From: an uncultured bacterium
GTDB lineage: Bacteria > Verrucomicrobiota > Lentisphaeria > Victivallales > UBA1829
Direction: 5' to 3'
Length of the DNA: 41,367 bases
NCBI GenBank assembly: GCA_900549415.1
Contig: URNX01000028.1
Span: 1-41,367 of the forward strand
In this document: in pieces, positions 25,539 through 34,202 of the stretch
Numbering within the stretch: position 1 is the first letter of the stretch
Layout of the letters: each line of letters starts with the position of its first letter
The notes under the pieces: model-generated
Database searches by the model: none
Seen by the model: only the letters and a program-made list of their open reading frames with translations
What the model was told of the DNA's origin: nothing
Translations under genes and position numbers: made by a program

Positions 25539-26576
25539 ATGTCAGAGACACTCCCTAAAATGGATCCAAAAGACATCAACTGGTCCTCTCTGGGATTCGG
25601 TTACATGCCGACCAACTCCTATGTCCGCACAACCTGGCAGGACGGCAAGTGGTCCGAGCCGGTTCTCATCAAGGAACCGACCATCACCATGTCCATCGCC
25701 GCAACCTGTCTCCACTACGGACAGGCCGCCTTCGAAGGACTCAAAGCGTTCCGCCAGAAAGACGGAAAAGTCCGTTGCCTGCGTCCCTGGGAAAACGTCA
25801 AACGCATGAACCTCGCCGCCGACTACATGCTTGCCCCGGCCATTCCGGAAGAACTCTACATTCAGATGATCCAGATGGTCGTCAAGGACAACATCGAATA
25901 CGTGCCGCCCTACGGAACCGGCGGAGCTCTCTACATCCGCCCGCTCCTCATCGGAACAGGCGCCCAGGTCGGCGTCTCCCCGAGCAAGATGTACGATTTT
26001 CTGATTCTCGTCACCCCCGTCGGCGCATACTACAAGGGCGGCATCCAGCCCGTCGAAGCGCTCGTTCTTGATGACTACGACCGCGCCGCACCGCACGGAA
26101 CCGGACACGTCAAGTTCGCCGGCAACTATGCCGCCAGCCTCAAACCGAGCAAGATTGCCAAGACCCAGGGCTACCCGATCACTCTCTTCTTTGATCCGAA
26201 GGATCACGAGTTCATCGACGAGTTCGGAACCAGCAACTTCTTTGCAATTTCGAAAGAAGGACACTACGTCACCCCGGTTTCCCGTTCGATTCTCCACAGC
26301 ATCACAAACATGTCTCTTCAGGACATCGCGAAGGATATGGACATTCCGGTTGAACTCCGTCCGATTCACAAGGCGGAACTCGCCGACTTTGCGGAAGTCG
26401 CCGCATGCGGAACCGCAGTGGTCATCACTCCGATCTCCAAGATCGTCACCAAAGACCACACCTACACATTCGGCGAAACCTGCGGTCCCACGCTCCGCAA
26501 GCTCTACGACCGCATGACCGCCATTCAGCACGGAGATTATCCCGACACGCACAACTGGATGCTTGAAATCAAGTAA
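25539..26576 (+). CDS. ilvE: Branched-chain amino acid aminotransferase (long, type II)
   Basis: 345 residues, the length of the longer BCAT-II group. LHYGQAAFEGLKAFR, YIRPLLIGTG, and GHVKFAGNYAASL with the PLP-binding K192 are diagnostic, as is DEFGTSNFFAI further on. It interconverts leucine, isoleucine or valine with their 2-oxo acids. AAGGA lies 9-10 bases before the start. It is a single-gene unit with its own terminator. No other ilv/leu genes are near, though leuS is a few kb away. Confidence 0.95.
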   Translation: MSETLPKMDPKDINWSSLGFGYMPTNSYVRTTWQDGKWSEPVLIKEPTITMSIAATCLHYGQAAFEGLKAFRQKDGKVRCLRPWENVKRMNLAADYMLAPAIPEELYIQMIQMVVKDNIEYVPPYGTGGALYIRPLLIGTGAQVGVSPSKMYDFLILVTPVGAYYKGGIQPVEALVLDDYDRAAPHGTGHVKFAGNYAASLKPSKIAKTQGYPITLFFDPKDHEFIDEFGTSNFFAISKEGHYVTPVSRSILHSITNMSLQDIAKDMDIPVELRPIHKAELADFAEVAACGTAVVITPISKIVTKDHTYTFGETCGPTLRKLYDRMTAIQHGDYPDTHNWMLEIK

Positions 26577-26601
26577 CCGGTTCCGTCACAGGATTCACCA
26601 C

Positions 26602-26624
26602 GCCCCGGACCTCCGGGGCTTTTT
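26602..26624 (+). terminator. Rho-independent terminator of ilvE
   Basis: GCCCCGG (26602-26608), loop ACCT, CCGGGGC (26613-26619), then TTTTT. It starts 26 bases past the ilvE stop. Confidence 0.9.
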
Positions 26625-26700
26625 CGTTTCCAGACAGCAGGTACAAAAAAGCGGACGGTATATTTCAACCGTCCGCAGACAAAAACAATTTGATTTTCCG

Positions 26701-27684
26701 TTACATTTCCGCCGCTATCGCGAGGCTGGCGATGTCTCCAATCGCTTCTCCGAGCTGAGCGGGGACAACGCGGCAGACGGAGGCGGACTGCGGAAGAGCT
26801 TCCGCGGCAATCACGCGCTCCATTGCGGGACGAAGCAGGTGCTCCGAACGCGCAAAGATGCTGCCAATGACAATGCATTCCGGGTTTAAAATGTCGATCA
26901 GAATCGACAGACCTTCCCCCAGACGGCGCCCGCTCTCCTCGTAAACAGCAACAGCGTCTGCGTCGCCAAAGTCGGCGGCATCCCCGATCGTCTTGGCGGA
27001 AACGGACGGGAGATCCGCTTCCGTCGGGCACCACGCGAGCGGATGTCCCGCTTTCAGCGCGGCCTCTGCACGGAAACGTCCGAGCTGCGCGATTCCGCCG
27101 CCGGAACAGAAGCCCTCGAAAGAACCGGCTTTGCCGTAGCCGACCGGTCCTGAGGAAGCGATGCGGATGTGTCCGCACTCGCCGCCCATTCCGGAATGTC
27201 CGCAAAGAAGACGTCCGTTCGCAATGATTCCCGCACCAAGCCCAGTCCCGAACGTCAGGAACACCATATCCGATGTGCCGCGTCCGGCGCCGAAACGCCA
27301 CTCCGCAAGCGCACAGGCGTTGGCGTCGTTCTCCAGTTTTGCCCGCAATCCGGTTGCGCGTTCCACAATTGCAACGGCGGGAACGTCATCCCAGCCGGGA
27401 AGGTTCGGGGGTGACTGCACCACGCCGCGTCTGGAATCCAGCGGACCGCCGCAGCTGATGCCGATACCGATGATATCGCACTTTGCCGTTCCGGTTTCCT
27501 CCAGAATCATTTCCAGCAGACGGCACATTTCCGCAAGGCAGGCTTCCGGAGCGCGGAAGTCCGCGGTTGCAAACCGTTTCTTGGCAAGGATTTCAATCCC
27601 GCCCTCCCCCGTCAGTTCGCCGAGGATGACCGCGCATTTTGTGCCGCCGACGTCAAAGCCGGCGGCGAAACGCTTCTTCACCAT
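26701..27684 (-). CDS. ROK-family sugar kinase lacking the zinc cysteines
   Basis: 327 residues. The ATP-binding DVGGTK (11-16), the catalytic ENDANACALAE with D120, and FGTGLGAGII are standard ROK features. The ROK zinc site normally reads C-G-C-G-x-x-G-C-L-E; here residues 181-190 read VGYGKAGSFE, so all three cysteines are replaced (V181, Y183, S188), while the conserved H172 remains. The protein should thus be a sugar kinase (glucose, mannose or fructose type) rather than a repressor, since no N-terminal HTH is present. Its ATG overlaps the GH2 stop by 7 bases, so it is coupled to the beta-mannosidase and probably phosphorylates the released hexose. Substrate inferred. Confidence 0.9.
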   Translation of the reverse strand: MVKKRFAAGFDVGGTKCAVILGELTGEGGIEILAKKRFATADFRAPEACLAEMCRLLEMILEETGTAKCDIIGIGISCGGPLDSRRGVVQSPPNLPGWDDVPAVAIVERATGLRAKLENDANACALAEWRFGAGRGTSDMVFLTFGTGLGAGIIANGRLLCGHSGMGGECGHIRIASSGPVGYGKAGSFEGFCSGGGIAQLGRFRAEAALKAGHPLAWCPTEADLPSVSAKTIGDAADFGDADAVAVYEESGRRLGEGLSILIDILNPECIVIGSIFARSEHLLRPAMERVIAAEALPQSASVCRVVPAQLGEAIGDIASLAIAAEM

Positions 27685-29960
27685 TCGTGTCTCCCAATTG
27701 CAGAGTAAATCTTTTCATCGAGTTTTCTGAGCCAGCCAAGGTAACGGTCAAGGTCGAACGGAGCAGAGCCGAGCAGATAGTGATTGTACGAAACTTCGCC
27801 GTTGTTCTCCCACTCGATCAGCAGCATCCGCTTGTCCGCCTGGCAGACCTTGAAGTAATCAATTTCCGCGGCGGAATCTGCTGAGGCTTCGTATTCGCCT
27901 TCCGCAAAGACTTCACCCGTCTCGATATCCGTTACCTTGTAGTGTCCGGCGGCGGGCGCGGCGGTGTCGTTGACGGCGGTAAGGCGACAGCCCCACGCTT
28001 CGGGATCGCTCACGATCAGACTCACAGGTTTCTGCGCATTCTTGATGTAATAGTACGCGAGCTTGCGGACGTAGTAGTAATCGACCACGGCATCGGAGAA
28101 CTGCGGCCAGCAGTCGATGACGTTCCACCAGATGAGTCCGGTTTTCGACCATTTCTTCGCACGGAAAAGTTCGATCAGATACTTCATGGCTTCAGCCTGG
28201 ACAATCTGCGAGCATTTCATGAATTCGGTCAGATCCTCCGCGATATAGCCCCAGAAACCCTTCGCCTGGTTCTCCATCAGACCGTTGCGGTAGCAGGGCG
28301 TGCCGAACTGCTGCGCGGCATGGCAGGTCCATGAAACGCCGTGCCGGTCGTTGAGCTCCGCTTCCGGAATGAATTTGCGGATGCTTTCGACGTTCGTCAT
28401 GCCGTGATAGCCGATTTCACTTGCAAAAACAGCTGTGTTGTTCTTGTAGAAGTGTCCCTTCCAGTTGTCGCGCGGTCCCCAGAGATGCTGTTCGGGAGAA
28501 CGGTAGCGCGCATTCAGACGCTTGATCTCATCGCAAAGATACGGCGAGCTCGGCAAATACGGTCGGGCTGGGTCGAACATCGTTACGACGCGCGGCAGAA
28601 TCTCGCGGGAGATGCGGTTTGCGGAAGGCAGCTGGTTTGCGCTCAGAAGCCCGCCGTAGAAGAACAGCTCGTCGCACTCATTGTCGCCGCACCAGATCGC
28701 GAGCGACGGATGGTTGCGGCGAGTCTTGACGACCTCTTCCGCTTCCCGGCGGACCGCATCAAGAAACTCTTCCGTCTGAGGAGCGGTTTCACATGCGAAC
28801 ATGAAATCCTGCCATACCAGCAGACCGAGTTCGTCGCAATACTGGAAAAAGTCTTCATCTTCATAAACGCTTCCGCCCCAGCAGCGGACCATGTTGCAGC
28901 CGAGATCGGCGAACAGGTCGAGATCCTTCTTCACGCGTTCCGGCGCTTCGCCGTGAATGGCGTTTGAGGGAACCCAGTTCGAACCCTTGATGAAGATACG
29001 ACGCCCATTGACGATGAACTCGAATTTCCCCTTCATTTCGCCGTCAAGCATCTCGGTGCGATCCAGCACAAGTGTTCGCAGACCGACCTTCTCGATGCGG
29101 GTGTCAACAACTTCGCCGTTGTGGATGAGGTCAAGCTGAACGGTATAGAGATTCTGTTCGCCGGCGCCACGCGGGTACCAGAGATAGGCGTTTTCGAAAT
29201 CCGTCCACTCCCAGCCCGATGTAAAGTAGAGCGGAAACGTCTTTTCGATTTTCTGGTCGCGGCAGGTCAGCGTCATTTTCGCTTCATAGCCGACCAGCGA
29301 TTTGCTGTCGGAAGTAAAGCTCCAACTGAGGCTGAGCTGCGTTTTCTTCTTCGACGCAATCGGGGTTGCAAAATAAAGATCGGTCCAGCGTTCCGGTTTC
29401 AGGACTTCAAGATAAACCGGACGCCAGAGCCCCGCGCCGACCAGACGCGGCGCGATGTCCCAGCCGTAGGAGTGCATCGGACGGCGCAGAAAGAGTCCTT
29501 CATAGTTGAACTTCTGCGCTTTGCAGTACGGCGGAACGGGACACTGACGCGCGAAATTGACCGAGCTGCGGATCTTCACGACAAGTTCGTTTCCTTCCGG
29601 CTTCAACTCCGACGGGTCAAGCGGGAAGCGGAACGCAATCACCATGTTGTCCGTGCCGCCCAGTTTTTTGCCGTTCAGAAAAATTTCGGAAATCGTATCG
29701 ACTCCTTCAAAGACCAGCTGGAGTTTCTCACGCGGCTGAAGCTCCGGCGCGGCAAACTCGGTTCTGTATTCCCAGTCGATAAACTCATACGGACGCAGTT
29801 TGTCCGAGTTGTTCGACCAGTACGGATCCGGAATCGCATTCGCGCGATGCAGATCGCCCAGAACGTTTCCCGGAACCTGCGCCGGAATTGTTCGCATCGA
29901 ATTGTCGGACGGCTCCTCGTAGGTGAGAGTCCACGGACCTGTCAGGCTGATTTTTATCAT
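27678..29960 (-). CDS. GH2-family beta-mannosidase
   Basis: 760 residues, slightly shorter than many family members. The N-terminal sugar-binding domain begins with LTGPWTLTY and the VPGNVLGDLHRANAIPDPYWSNN block typical of beta-mannosidases. FIKGSNWVPSNAI marks the barrel start. The acid/base is E428 (WCGDNECDE) and the nucleophile E515 (FASEIGYHG). No signal peptide, so action is cytoplasmic. It removes terminal beta-mannose from mannan oligosaccharides. AAAAGGAG lies about 9 bases before the start. It is co-transcribed with the ROK kinase and divergent from a LacI regulator. Confidence 0.93.
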   Translation of the reverse strand: MIKISLTGPWTLTYEEPSDNSMRTIPAQVPGNVLGDLHRANAIPDPYWSNNSDKLRPYEFIDWEYRTEFAAPELQPREKLQLVFEGVDTISEIFLNGKKLGGTDNMVIAFRFPLDPSELKPEGNELVVKIRSSVNFARQCPVPPYCKAQKFNYEGLFLRRPMHSYGWDIAPRLVGAGLWRPVYLEVLKPERWTDLYFATPIASKKKTQLSLSWSFTSDSKSLVGYEAKMTLTCRDQKIEKTFPLYFTSGWEWTDFENAYLWYPRGAGEQNLYTVQLDLIHNGEVVDTRIEKVGLRTLVLDRTEMLDGEMKGKFEFIVNGRRIFIKGSNWVPSNAIHGEAPERVKKDLDLFADLGCNMVRCWGGSVYEDEDFFQYCDELGLLVWQDFMFACETAPQTEEFLDAVRREAEEVVKTRRNHPSLAIWCGDNECDELFFYGGLLSANQLPSANRISREILPRVVTMFDPARPYLPSSPYLCDEIKRLNARYRSPEQHLWGPRDNWKGHFYKNNTAVFASEIGYHGMTNVESIRKFIPEAELNDRHGVSWTCHAAQQFGTPCYRNGLMENQAKGFWGYIAEDLTEFMKCSQIVQAEAMKYLIELFRAKKWSKTGLIWWNVIDCWPQFSDAVVDYYYVRKLAYYYIKNAQKPVSLIVSDPEAWGCRLTAVNDTAAPAAGHYKVTDIETGEVFAEGEYEASADSAAEIDYFKVCQADKRMLLIEWENNGEVSYNHYLLGSAPFDLDRYLGWLRKLDEKIYSAIGRHEW

Positions 29961-30065
29961 TTCAAATCGCTCCTTTTAATTTGCGAAAAATATCATATCA
30001 ACAGATACTGTAAATCAAAAATCGCAGAATGCAAGGTCCGGTTCGTTTTTTTACACAAAAAAAAT

Positions 30066-30094
30066 TTGACTTTCCTCCGTCCCTCTGCTATATT
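30066..30094 (+). promoter_or_regulatory. Promoter of the LacI regulator gene
   Basis: TTGACT (30066-30071), 17-base spacer, extended -10 TGCTATATT with TATATT at 30089-30094. The start codon is 50 bases later with AGGAG before it. Confidence 0.7.
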
Positions 30095-30105
30095 CGCACC
30101 GAATA
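30091..30105. promoter_or_regulatory. Candidate operator overlapping the -10 of the LacI gene
   Basis: TATTCG-CAC-CGAATA is an inverted repeat with perfect 6-base arms over the -10 and the likely start point. Binding there would repress the regulator's own gene. I did not find a good copy at the GH2 promoter. Confidence 0.4.
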
Positions 30106-30144
30106 CACTAAAACGCCCCGGCACAGAACAGACAGGAGAACGAT

Positions 30145-31131
30145 ATGGCGAGAAAAAGGGAAAAACTCAGCATTGTGACAATCGCGGCGGAACTTGGCAT
30201 TTCTCCGGCAACGGTTTCCAGAGTCGTCAACAACCGGACGGGGGTCAGCGAGGAAAAACGACGGCTCGTGCTCAAAAAACTGCACGAATACGACTTCCGG
30301 ACCAATTATCCCGCCCAGCGCAAGCCGAGAGTCGCAATCGTGAACAGCGCACCCGCATTCTCCCATTACCATTCCGAAGTTCTGAACGGAATCTTCCAGT
30401 CCATGCAGGAACACGAACTGACCCCCTGCATGATCATTTACGACGGTTCCGGAGATGAGACACTTCTTGAGCTTCTGCGCGACCAGCAGTGCTCCGGAGT
30501 AATTCTGATGATCCCCGCAAACTTCAAGGAAGAACTTCCGGAACTCGCGGCTTCCGGACTCCCCGTCATGCAGGTGGACGAGGCAACCGACATGACGAAC
30601 GTCGGCTATATCGACAACGACTCCTACTCCGGCTCGCGCATCGCAACCGAATATCTCCTCTCGCTCGGGCACCGCGAAATTCTCTATTTTACAACCGGAC
30701 TCCGCACGCTGAATCACAATCAGCGCCGCAAAGCCTATGAAGACGCCCTGAAAGGCGCCGGACTCACTCCGCATGTTTTCGAAGCGCAGGCGGACTATGA
30801 ATCGCTCAAGCAGAGCCTGAAACAGCATCCGGAAGCAACCGCGGTCATGACAACCAATGACGATGTGGCGCAAATCGCTATCAAAGCGGCTGCCGATCTC
30901 GGACTGCGCGTTCCCGACGATCTCTCGGTGGTGGGATTCGACGATTATCCGATGAGCCGCTATCTCTGTCCCGCCCTCACCACAGTTTCACATCTGAACC
31001 GTGAAGCCGGACGGCGCGCGGCGGAATCCATCGACCGCTATCTTCAGTCGAACGGCAAAATCCCCCTCCAGCGCGAAGTGCTGCCGACGGGACTCGTGAT
31101 ACGCGACTCTGCCGGACCGGCAAAGAAATAA
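30145..31131 (+). CDS. LacI-family transcriptional regulator (canonical)
   Basis: 328 residues. The HTH is VTIAAELGISPATVSRVVNN (residues ~10-29), with the hinge near 45-55. The effector domain has GVILM, VGYIDNDSYSGSRIATEYLLSLGHREI, TAVMTTNDDVAQIAIKAAADLGLRVPDDLSVVGFDD and LTTVSHLNREAGRRA, all standard. Unlike the two atypical relatives in this window, its C-terminal motifs are intact. It is divergent from GH2-ROK across 184 bases and most likely represses that module until a mannoside or mannose is present. Confidence 0.93.
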   Translation: MARKREKLSIVTIAAELGISPATVSRVVNNRTGVSEEKRRLVLKKLHEYDFRTNYPAQRKPRVAIVNSAPAFSHYHSEVLNGIFQSMQEHELTPCMIIYDGSGDETLLELLRDQQCSGVILMIPANFKEELPELAASGLPVMQVDEATDMTNVGYIDNDSYSGSRIATEYLLSLGHREILYFTTGLRTLNHNQRRKAYEDALKGAGLTPHVFEAQADYESLKQSLKQHPEATAVMTTNDDVAQIAIKAAADLGLRVPDDLSVVGFDDYPMSRYLCPALTTVSHLNREAGRRAAESIDRYLQSNGKIPLQREVLPTGLVIRDSAGPAKK

Positions 31132-31150
31132 AAAGGGGGAAGATGCAGGC

Positions 31151-31627
31151 TCACGCTTCCGCGCGGGCGAGAATTTCCTGACAGTTTTTCGGATCCGGAG
31201 AAGCAAGAAACGCAGCTTTGAGACGACCGTCATAGAAGAGCGAACCGATCGACGCAAGAATCTTCAGATGCGTCGCCCGCTGCTGTCCGCCCGCAACAAC
31301 CATGAAAACAAGTTTAACAGGCTGGTTGTCGGGTGACTGGTAATCGGAAACGCCGTCGGGACAGACCGCAAGCGCCATGCTCGGCGAATCAATGTTTTCA
31401 AGACGCACATGCGGCACGGCGATTCCATTCCCGATTCCCGTGCTCATCAGACTCTCCCGGTGGAAAATCCCCCACGCAAGATCATCATGCGGAACCATTC
31501 CTTCCACTTGCGCAAGCCGGTCGATAAGGGTGTTCAGGACATCCTCTTTCGTCAGACTTCCATGCAGGACGAGAATCCGGTCACCGAGGAGCGGACCAAT
31601 CGGTATTTGTTTCGCATCGCGTACCAT
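31151..31627 (-). CDS. PTS EIIA (fructose/nitrogen type) domain protein
   Basis: 158 residues. A single EIIA type-2 domain with ILVLHGSLTKEDVLNTLIDRL and the phosphorylatable H73 in GIGNGIAVPHVRL, followed by KLVFMVVAGGQQRATHLKILASIGSLF. Such single-domain proteins (PtsN-like) usually act in regulation rather than transport; no EIIB/EIIC or HPr gene is near. The start has GGAGAAG 9-10 bases upstream. It converges on the LacI gene with only 19 bases between the stops and follows tilS. Whether it transports or regulates cannot be told. Confidence 0.88.
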   Translation of the reverse strand: MVRDAKQIPIGPLLGDRILVLHGSLTKEDVLNTLIDRLAQVEGMVPHDDLAWGIFHRESLMSTGIGNGIAVPHVRLENIDSPSMALAVCPDGVSDYQSPDNQPVKLVFMVVAGGQQRATHLKILASIGSLFYDGRLKAAFLASPDPKNCQEILARAEA

Positions 31628-31657
31628 AAGGCGTTTTCTTCTCCATTTTTTCTTGGA

Positions 31658-31685
31658 AATGTACCATAAATTCCGTATTTTTCAA
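31658..31685 (-). promoter_or_regulatory. Possible promoter of the EIIA-like gene
   Basis: Leftward TTGAAA (31685-31680) overlaps the tilS stop; after a 16-base spacer comes TACATT (31663-31658), 31 bases before the EIIA start. Confidence 0.4.
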
Positions 31686-33049
31686 GTATGATGTCCGCTT
31701 TTCCGCAAAGTTTGCTGAATCCGCCAGACCGTCTCCGCATCCGGCGCGACCGGAAAAAGCGCGGAGCGGCGGACGCCCGCAGCCCACAGAACCGCACCGT
31801 CCGCAGTCCGCAGCACCGGAACGGCGTCACGGCGGTAGGATTTTATCCCGCTATCCGAATAAAGTTTCTTCAGCAGAACCGGATGATGTTTCCCGAACGG
31901 CACCATGCGGTCGCCGTCACGCCGGGAGCCGACATGCAGAACGGACGGAAGATCCGCAGAGAAAAAGACCGTTTCCGCATCCGCCCGTTTCACTTCCGCT
32001 GCAGGAACCTGAGCAGCAGTCAGAACGGATTCTCCGAAACGGATCTCCGGACTCTCTTTCAGATTCCAGACAATCTCCGCAGGTGCTGTAAAACGATGCA
32101 GAAAAACCCGGTCGCTCTCCACGCAAATCGCGCAATCGGGAAAACCGGTCAGCGGAATCCGGATGCATTCGCCATTCTCCGGCGGAGATGCGGCTGCGGC
32201 GGAAAAGCGCTCCGTCAAAGCCGAATCCGGGACGAATCCGGGGAAAACGGAATTCAGAAAATAGCGCAAAGCCCGGCACCGGATCGCGGGATGAAGCGAC
32301 GCCCAGTCGTGCGGAGAGGAAAGTCCAGCAGTATAAACTCTGTGCGCTTCGCGCTCCAGATAGTCGGCGTCCTGCTCCAGAACTTCCAGCGAACGCCGCA
32401 GACCGCCCGGAGCAAACGGGAAACGCTTCGCAAGCATCGGAATCAGATTCAGACGCAGAAAGTTGCGTCCGTAACAATCGGTCCGGTTCGTGGAATCGGT
32501 CCGCCAGACCTCCCCGCGACGGCGCAGTTCCACCTCCATATCGGAGCGGGAAAGATGCCGCAGAGGACGCACAAACTCCACGCCGTCGACAACGGAGTGA
32601 AGCCGCATAGACGTCAGCCCCGTTGCATTCGATCCGCGGAACAAACGCAGGAGCAGATTTTCCGTCCGGTCATCCGCCTGATGTCCGAGTGCGACAACCG
32701 CCCCGGGCGTTTCGCGGCAAAGCTTTTTCCATGCATCCAGACGCAGCCGCCGTGCCGCCGCTTCGTCCCCCTCGCCCGCCTCGCGGCATCCTCTGACATC
32801 CAGAGGAACAGAGAAAAACGGAATCGCCAGTTTCACGCATTTTTCGCGGCACCACGTCTCGTCGGCATCGCTTTCCGCCCCGCGCAAACCGTGGTTGAAA
32901 TGCACCGCGCGAAGTTCAAAATGAAAAGGCGCTGAACATTCATTCAGCGCCAGAAGAAGATACAAGCTGTCCGAGCCTCCGCTGAATCCGCAGAAAACGG
33001 TTCTGCCACGCAGAATTTCCGCCGCTTCAGCGGAGATCTCCGGGTTCAT
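31682..33049 (-). CDS. tilS: tRNA(Ile)-lysidine synthetase
   Basis: 455 residues. The PP-loop is FCGFSGGSDSLYLLLAL (SGGSDS at 23-28), followed by VHFNHGLRGAESDADE and ALGHQADDRTENLLLRLFRG, the TilS signatures. The C-terminal third includes the substrate-binding domain (VGSRRDGDRMVPFG). It changes C34 of the AUA-reading tRNA-Ile to lysidine and is normally essential. The ATG overlaps the thioredoxin stop by 4 bases. Confidence 0.95.
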   Translation of the reverse strand: MNPEISAEAAEILRGRTVFCGFSGGSDSLYLLLALNECSAPFHFELRAVHFNHGLRGAESDADETWCREKCVKLAIPFFSVPLDVRGCREAGEGDEAAARRLRLDAWKKLCRETPGAVVALGHQADDRTENLLLRLFRGSNATGLTSMRLHSVVDGVEFVRPLRHLSRSDMEVELRRRGEVWRTDSTNRTDCYGRNFLRLNLIPMLAKRFPFAPGGLRRSLEVLEQDADYLEREAHRVYTAGLSSPHDWASLHPAIRCRALRYFLNSVFPGFVPDSALTERFSAAAASPPENGECIRIPLTGFPDCAICVESDRVFLHRFTAPAEIVWNLKESPEIRFGESVLTAAQVPAAEVKRADAETVFFSADLPSVLHVGSRRDGDRMVPFGKHHPVLLKKLYSDSGIKSYRRDAVPVLRTADGAVLWAAGVRRSALFPVAPDAETVWRIQQTLRKSGHHT

Positions 33050-33360
33050 ACGCTTTCGATTTCCTTGACAAGTTTGGCTTTGTCCTGCACGCCGACAAAC
33101 GATTTGACCGGCTTGCCGTCCTTGAAAATGAAGAGAGTCGGAACCGTGCGAACCATGAAATTCTTCGCCAGCCCAGGCGCTTCATCCACATTGACTTTGC
33201 CGACAACGGCCTTGCCGTCCACTTCGTTTGCGACCTGTTCGAGAACCGGACCGAGCATCTTGCAGGGTCCGCACCACTCCGCCCAGAAATCGACGAGAAC
33301 AACTCCTTTTGAAGTCTGCGCTTCAAAATCTTCTTCCGTAAAATGCCTGACTTCCGCCAT
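33046..33360 (-). CDS. trxA: Thioredoxin
   Basis: 104 residues, normal for thioredoxin. The active site is WAEWCGPCKM with C30 and C33, followed by VGKVNVDEAPGLAKNFMVRTVPTLFIFKDGK, which holds the cis-Pro. It reduces cytoplasmic protein disulfides. AAAGGAG precedes the start. It is the first gene of a trxA-tilS pair; a TTGAAA / TAGGTT promoter-like pair lies at 33402-33429. Confidence 0.96.
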   Translation of the reverse strand: MAEVRHFTEEDFEAQTSKGVVLVDFWAEWCGPCKMLGPVLEQVANEVDGKAVVGKVNVDEAPGLAKNFMVRTVPTLFIFKDGKPVKSFVGVQDKAKLVKEIESV

Positions 33361-33401
33361 TTTGCACTCCTTTGGTTAATGGTTTCCGGGGGGATATGAA
33401 T

Positions 33402-33429
33402 AACCTAACCGCGATTCTCCGATTTTCAA
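33402..33429 (-). promoter_or_regulatory. Possible trxA promoter
   Basis: Leftward TTGAAA (33429-33424), 16-base spacer, TAGGTT (33407-33402), about 42 bases before the trxA start. Confidence 0.35.
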
Positions 33430-33448
33430 GTCCAAAAGAGAAAATTTT

Positions 33449-34123
33449 TTACGGCACGCGCTCCGCATACACATAGACGTCCATTCGATTCAGAACCAGA
33501 CGTCCACCATCCATAAAGAAACGCGGTTGATACCAGAGCGCACCTTCCTGACGGTTTGTATTTTTCAGAATCAGCACAGCTCCCTCGATCCGCCAGGTTC
33601 CGGAGTTCTCCGGATCGTTTGAAATTGCATAACTTCCGTTTTCAAGGAATTCAACGGTAAACGGAGCCTTGCGGATATTTTTATGCTCCGGATCTTTCTG
33701 AAACAGATTCCATTTCCCGACAACATTTTCCTTTTTCAAATGAGAACTTCCCTTTTCAAACCGCATCACCATATCCGGCTGAAGTCCGTTGTTCAGCTCC
33801 AGCACAGAATCCGAAACAACGGCGACGGGAATGCCTTCAACCGTCTTATCCTTCCCCGCCTCCGCCTTGGCATTTGATGCGACAAGGAAAACTCCGCTGT
33901 CCGTGGAAACGATTTTCCCCTGAACCTCCGCTTTTCCATCTGCCTGGATTCTGCGCCAGACTCCGTCAGCTCCGAATGAATAAGTATAATCCGGACGGAA
34001 ATTCTTATTCCCCTGAATCGCGACAAACACCTCCCATTCGCCGGCAAATTTTTCTATGGGATGCTCGCCGCCAAACGAAGTAAAAGCCGCAAGACAAAGC
34101 AGGAGCAGAAGGACTGTTTTCAT
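33449..34123 (-). CDS. Secreted protein of unknown function with two lipocalin-like repeats
   Basis: 224 residues. The signal peptide MKTVLLLLLCLAAFTSFGG is clear, so it is exported. The mature part looks like a tandem of two related units of ~90 residues: GEWEVFVAIQG...FGADGVWRRI and GKWNLFQKD...FLENGSYAIS...GTWRIEGAVLIL. Each has the G-x-W start and G-x-W-x-x end of lipocalin-like or META-like beta-barrels. I do not recognise a named family. It lies between trxA and a lipoprotein gene on the same strand. Confidence 0.75.
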   Translation of the reverse strand: MKTVLLLLLCLAAFTSFGGEHPIEKFAGEWEVFVAIQGNKNFRPDYTYSFGADGVWRRIQADGKAEVQGKIVSTDSGVFLVASNAKAEAGKDKTVEGIPVAVVSDSVLELNNGLQPDMVMRFEKGSSHLKKENVVGKWNLFQKDPEHKNIRKAPFTVEFLENGSYAISNDPENSGTWRIEGAVLILKNTNRQEGALWYQPRFFMDGGRLVLNRMDVYVYAERVP

Positions 34124-34148
34124 AAATATGTATCTCCGATAAAATTTT

Positions 34149-34180
34149 TAAAGAAAGGGGCGCAAACGTTTGCGCCCCTC
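34149..34180 (-). terminator. Terminator of the lipoprotein gene: 22-bp perfect palindrome
   Basis: GGGGCGCAAAC and its complement GTTTGCGCCCC (34157-34178) have no loop bases between them, followed on the minus strand by TTTCTTT. It lies 22 bases past the stop at 34203. Confidence 0.8.
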
Positions 34181-34202
34181 AGGATCAAAATGTTTCCGAA
34201 TC

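Noticed and set aside
29121..30458. A 445-codon open frame on the + strand
   Set aside because: Antisense to GH2 and then overlapping the true start of the LacI gene in another frame; no domain seen.
31688..32935. A 415-codon open frame on the + strand
   Set aside because: Antisense to tilS, which has its PP-loop and is coupled to trxA.
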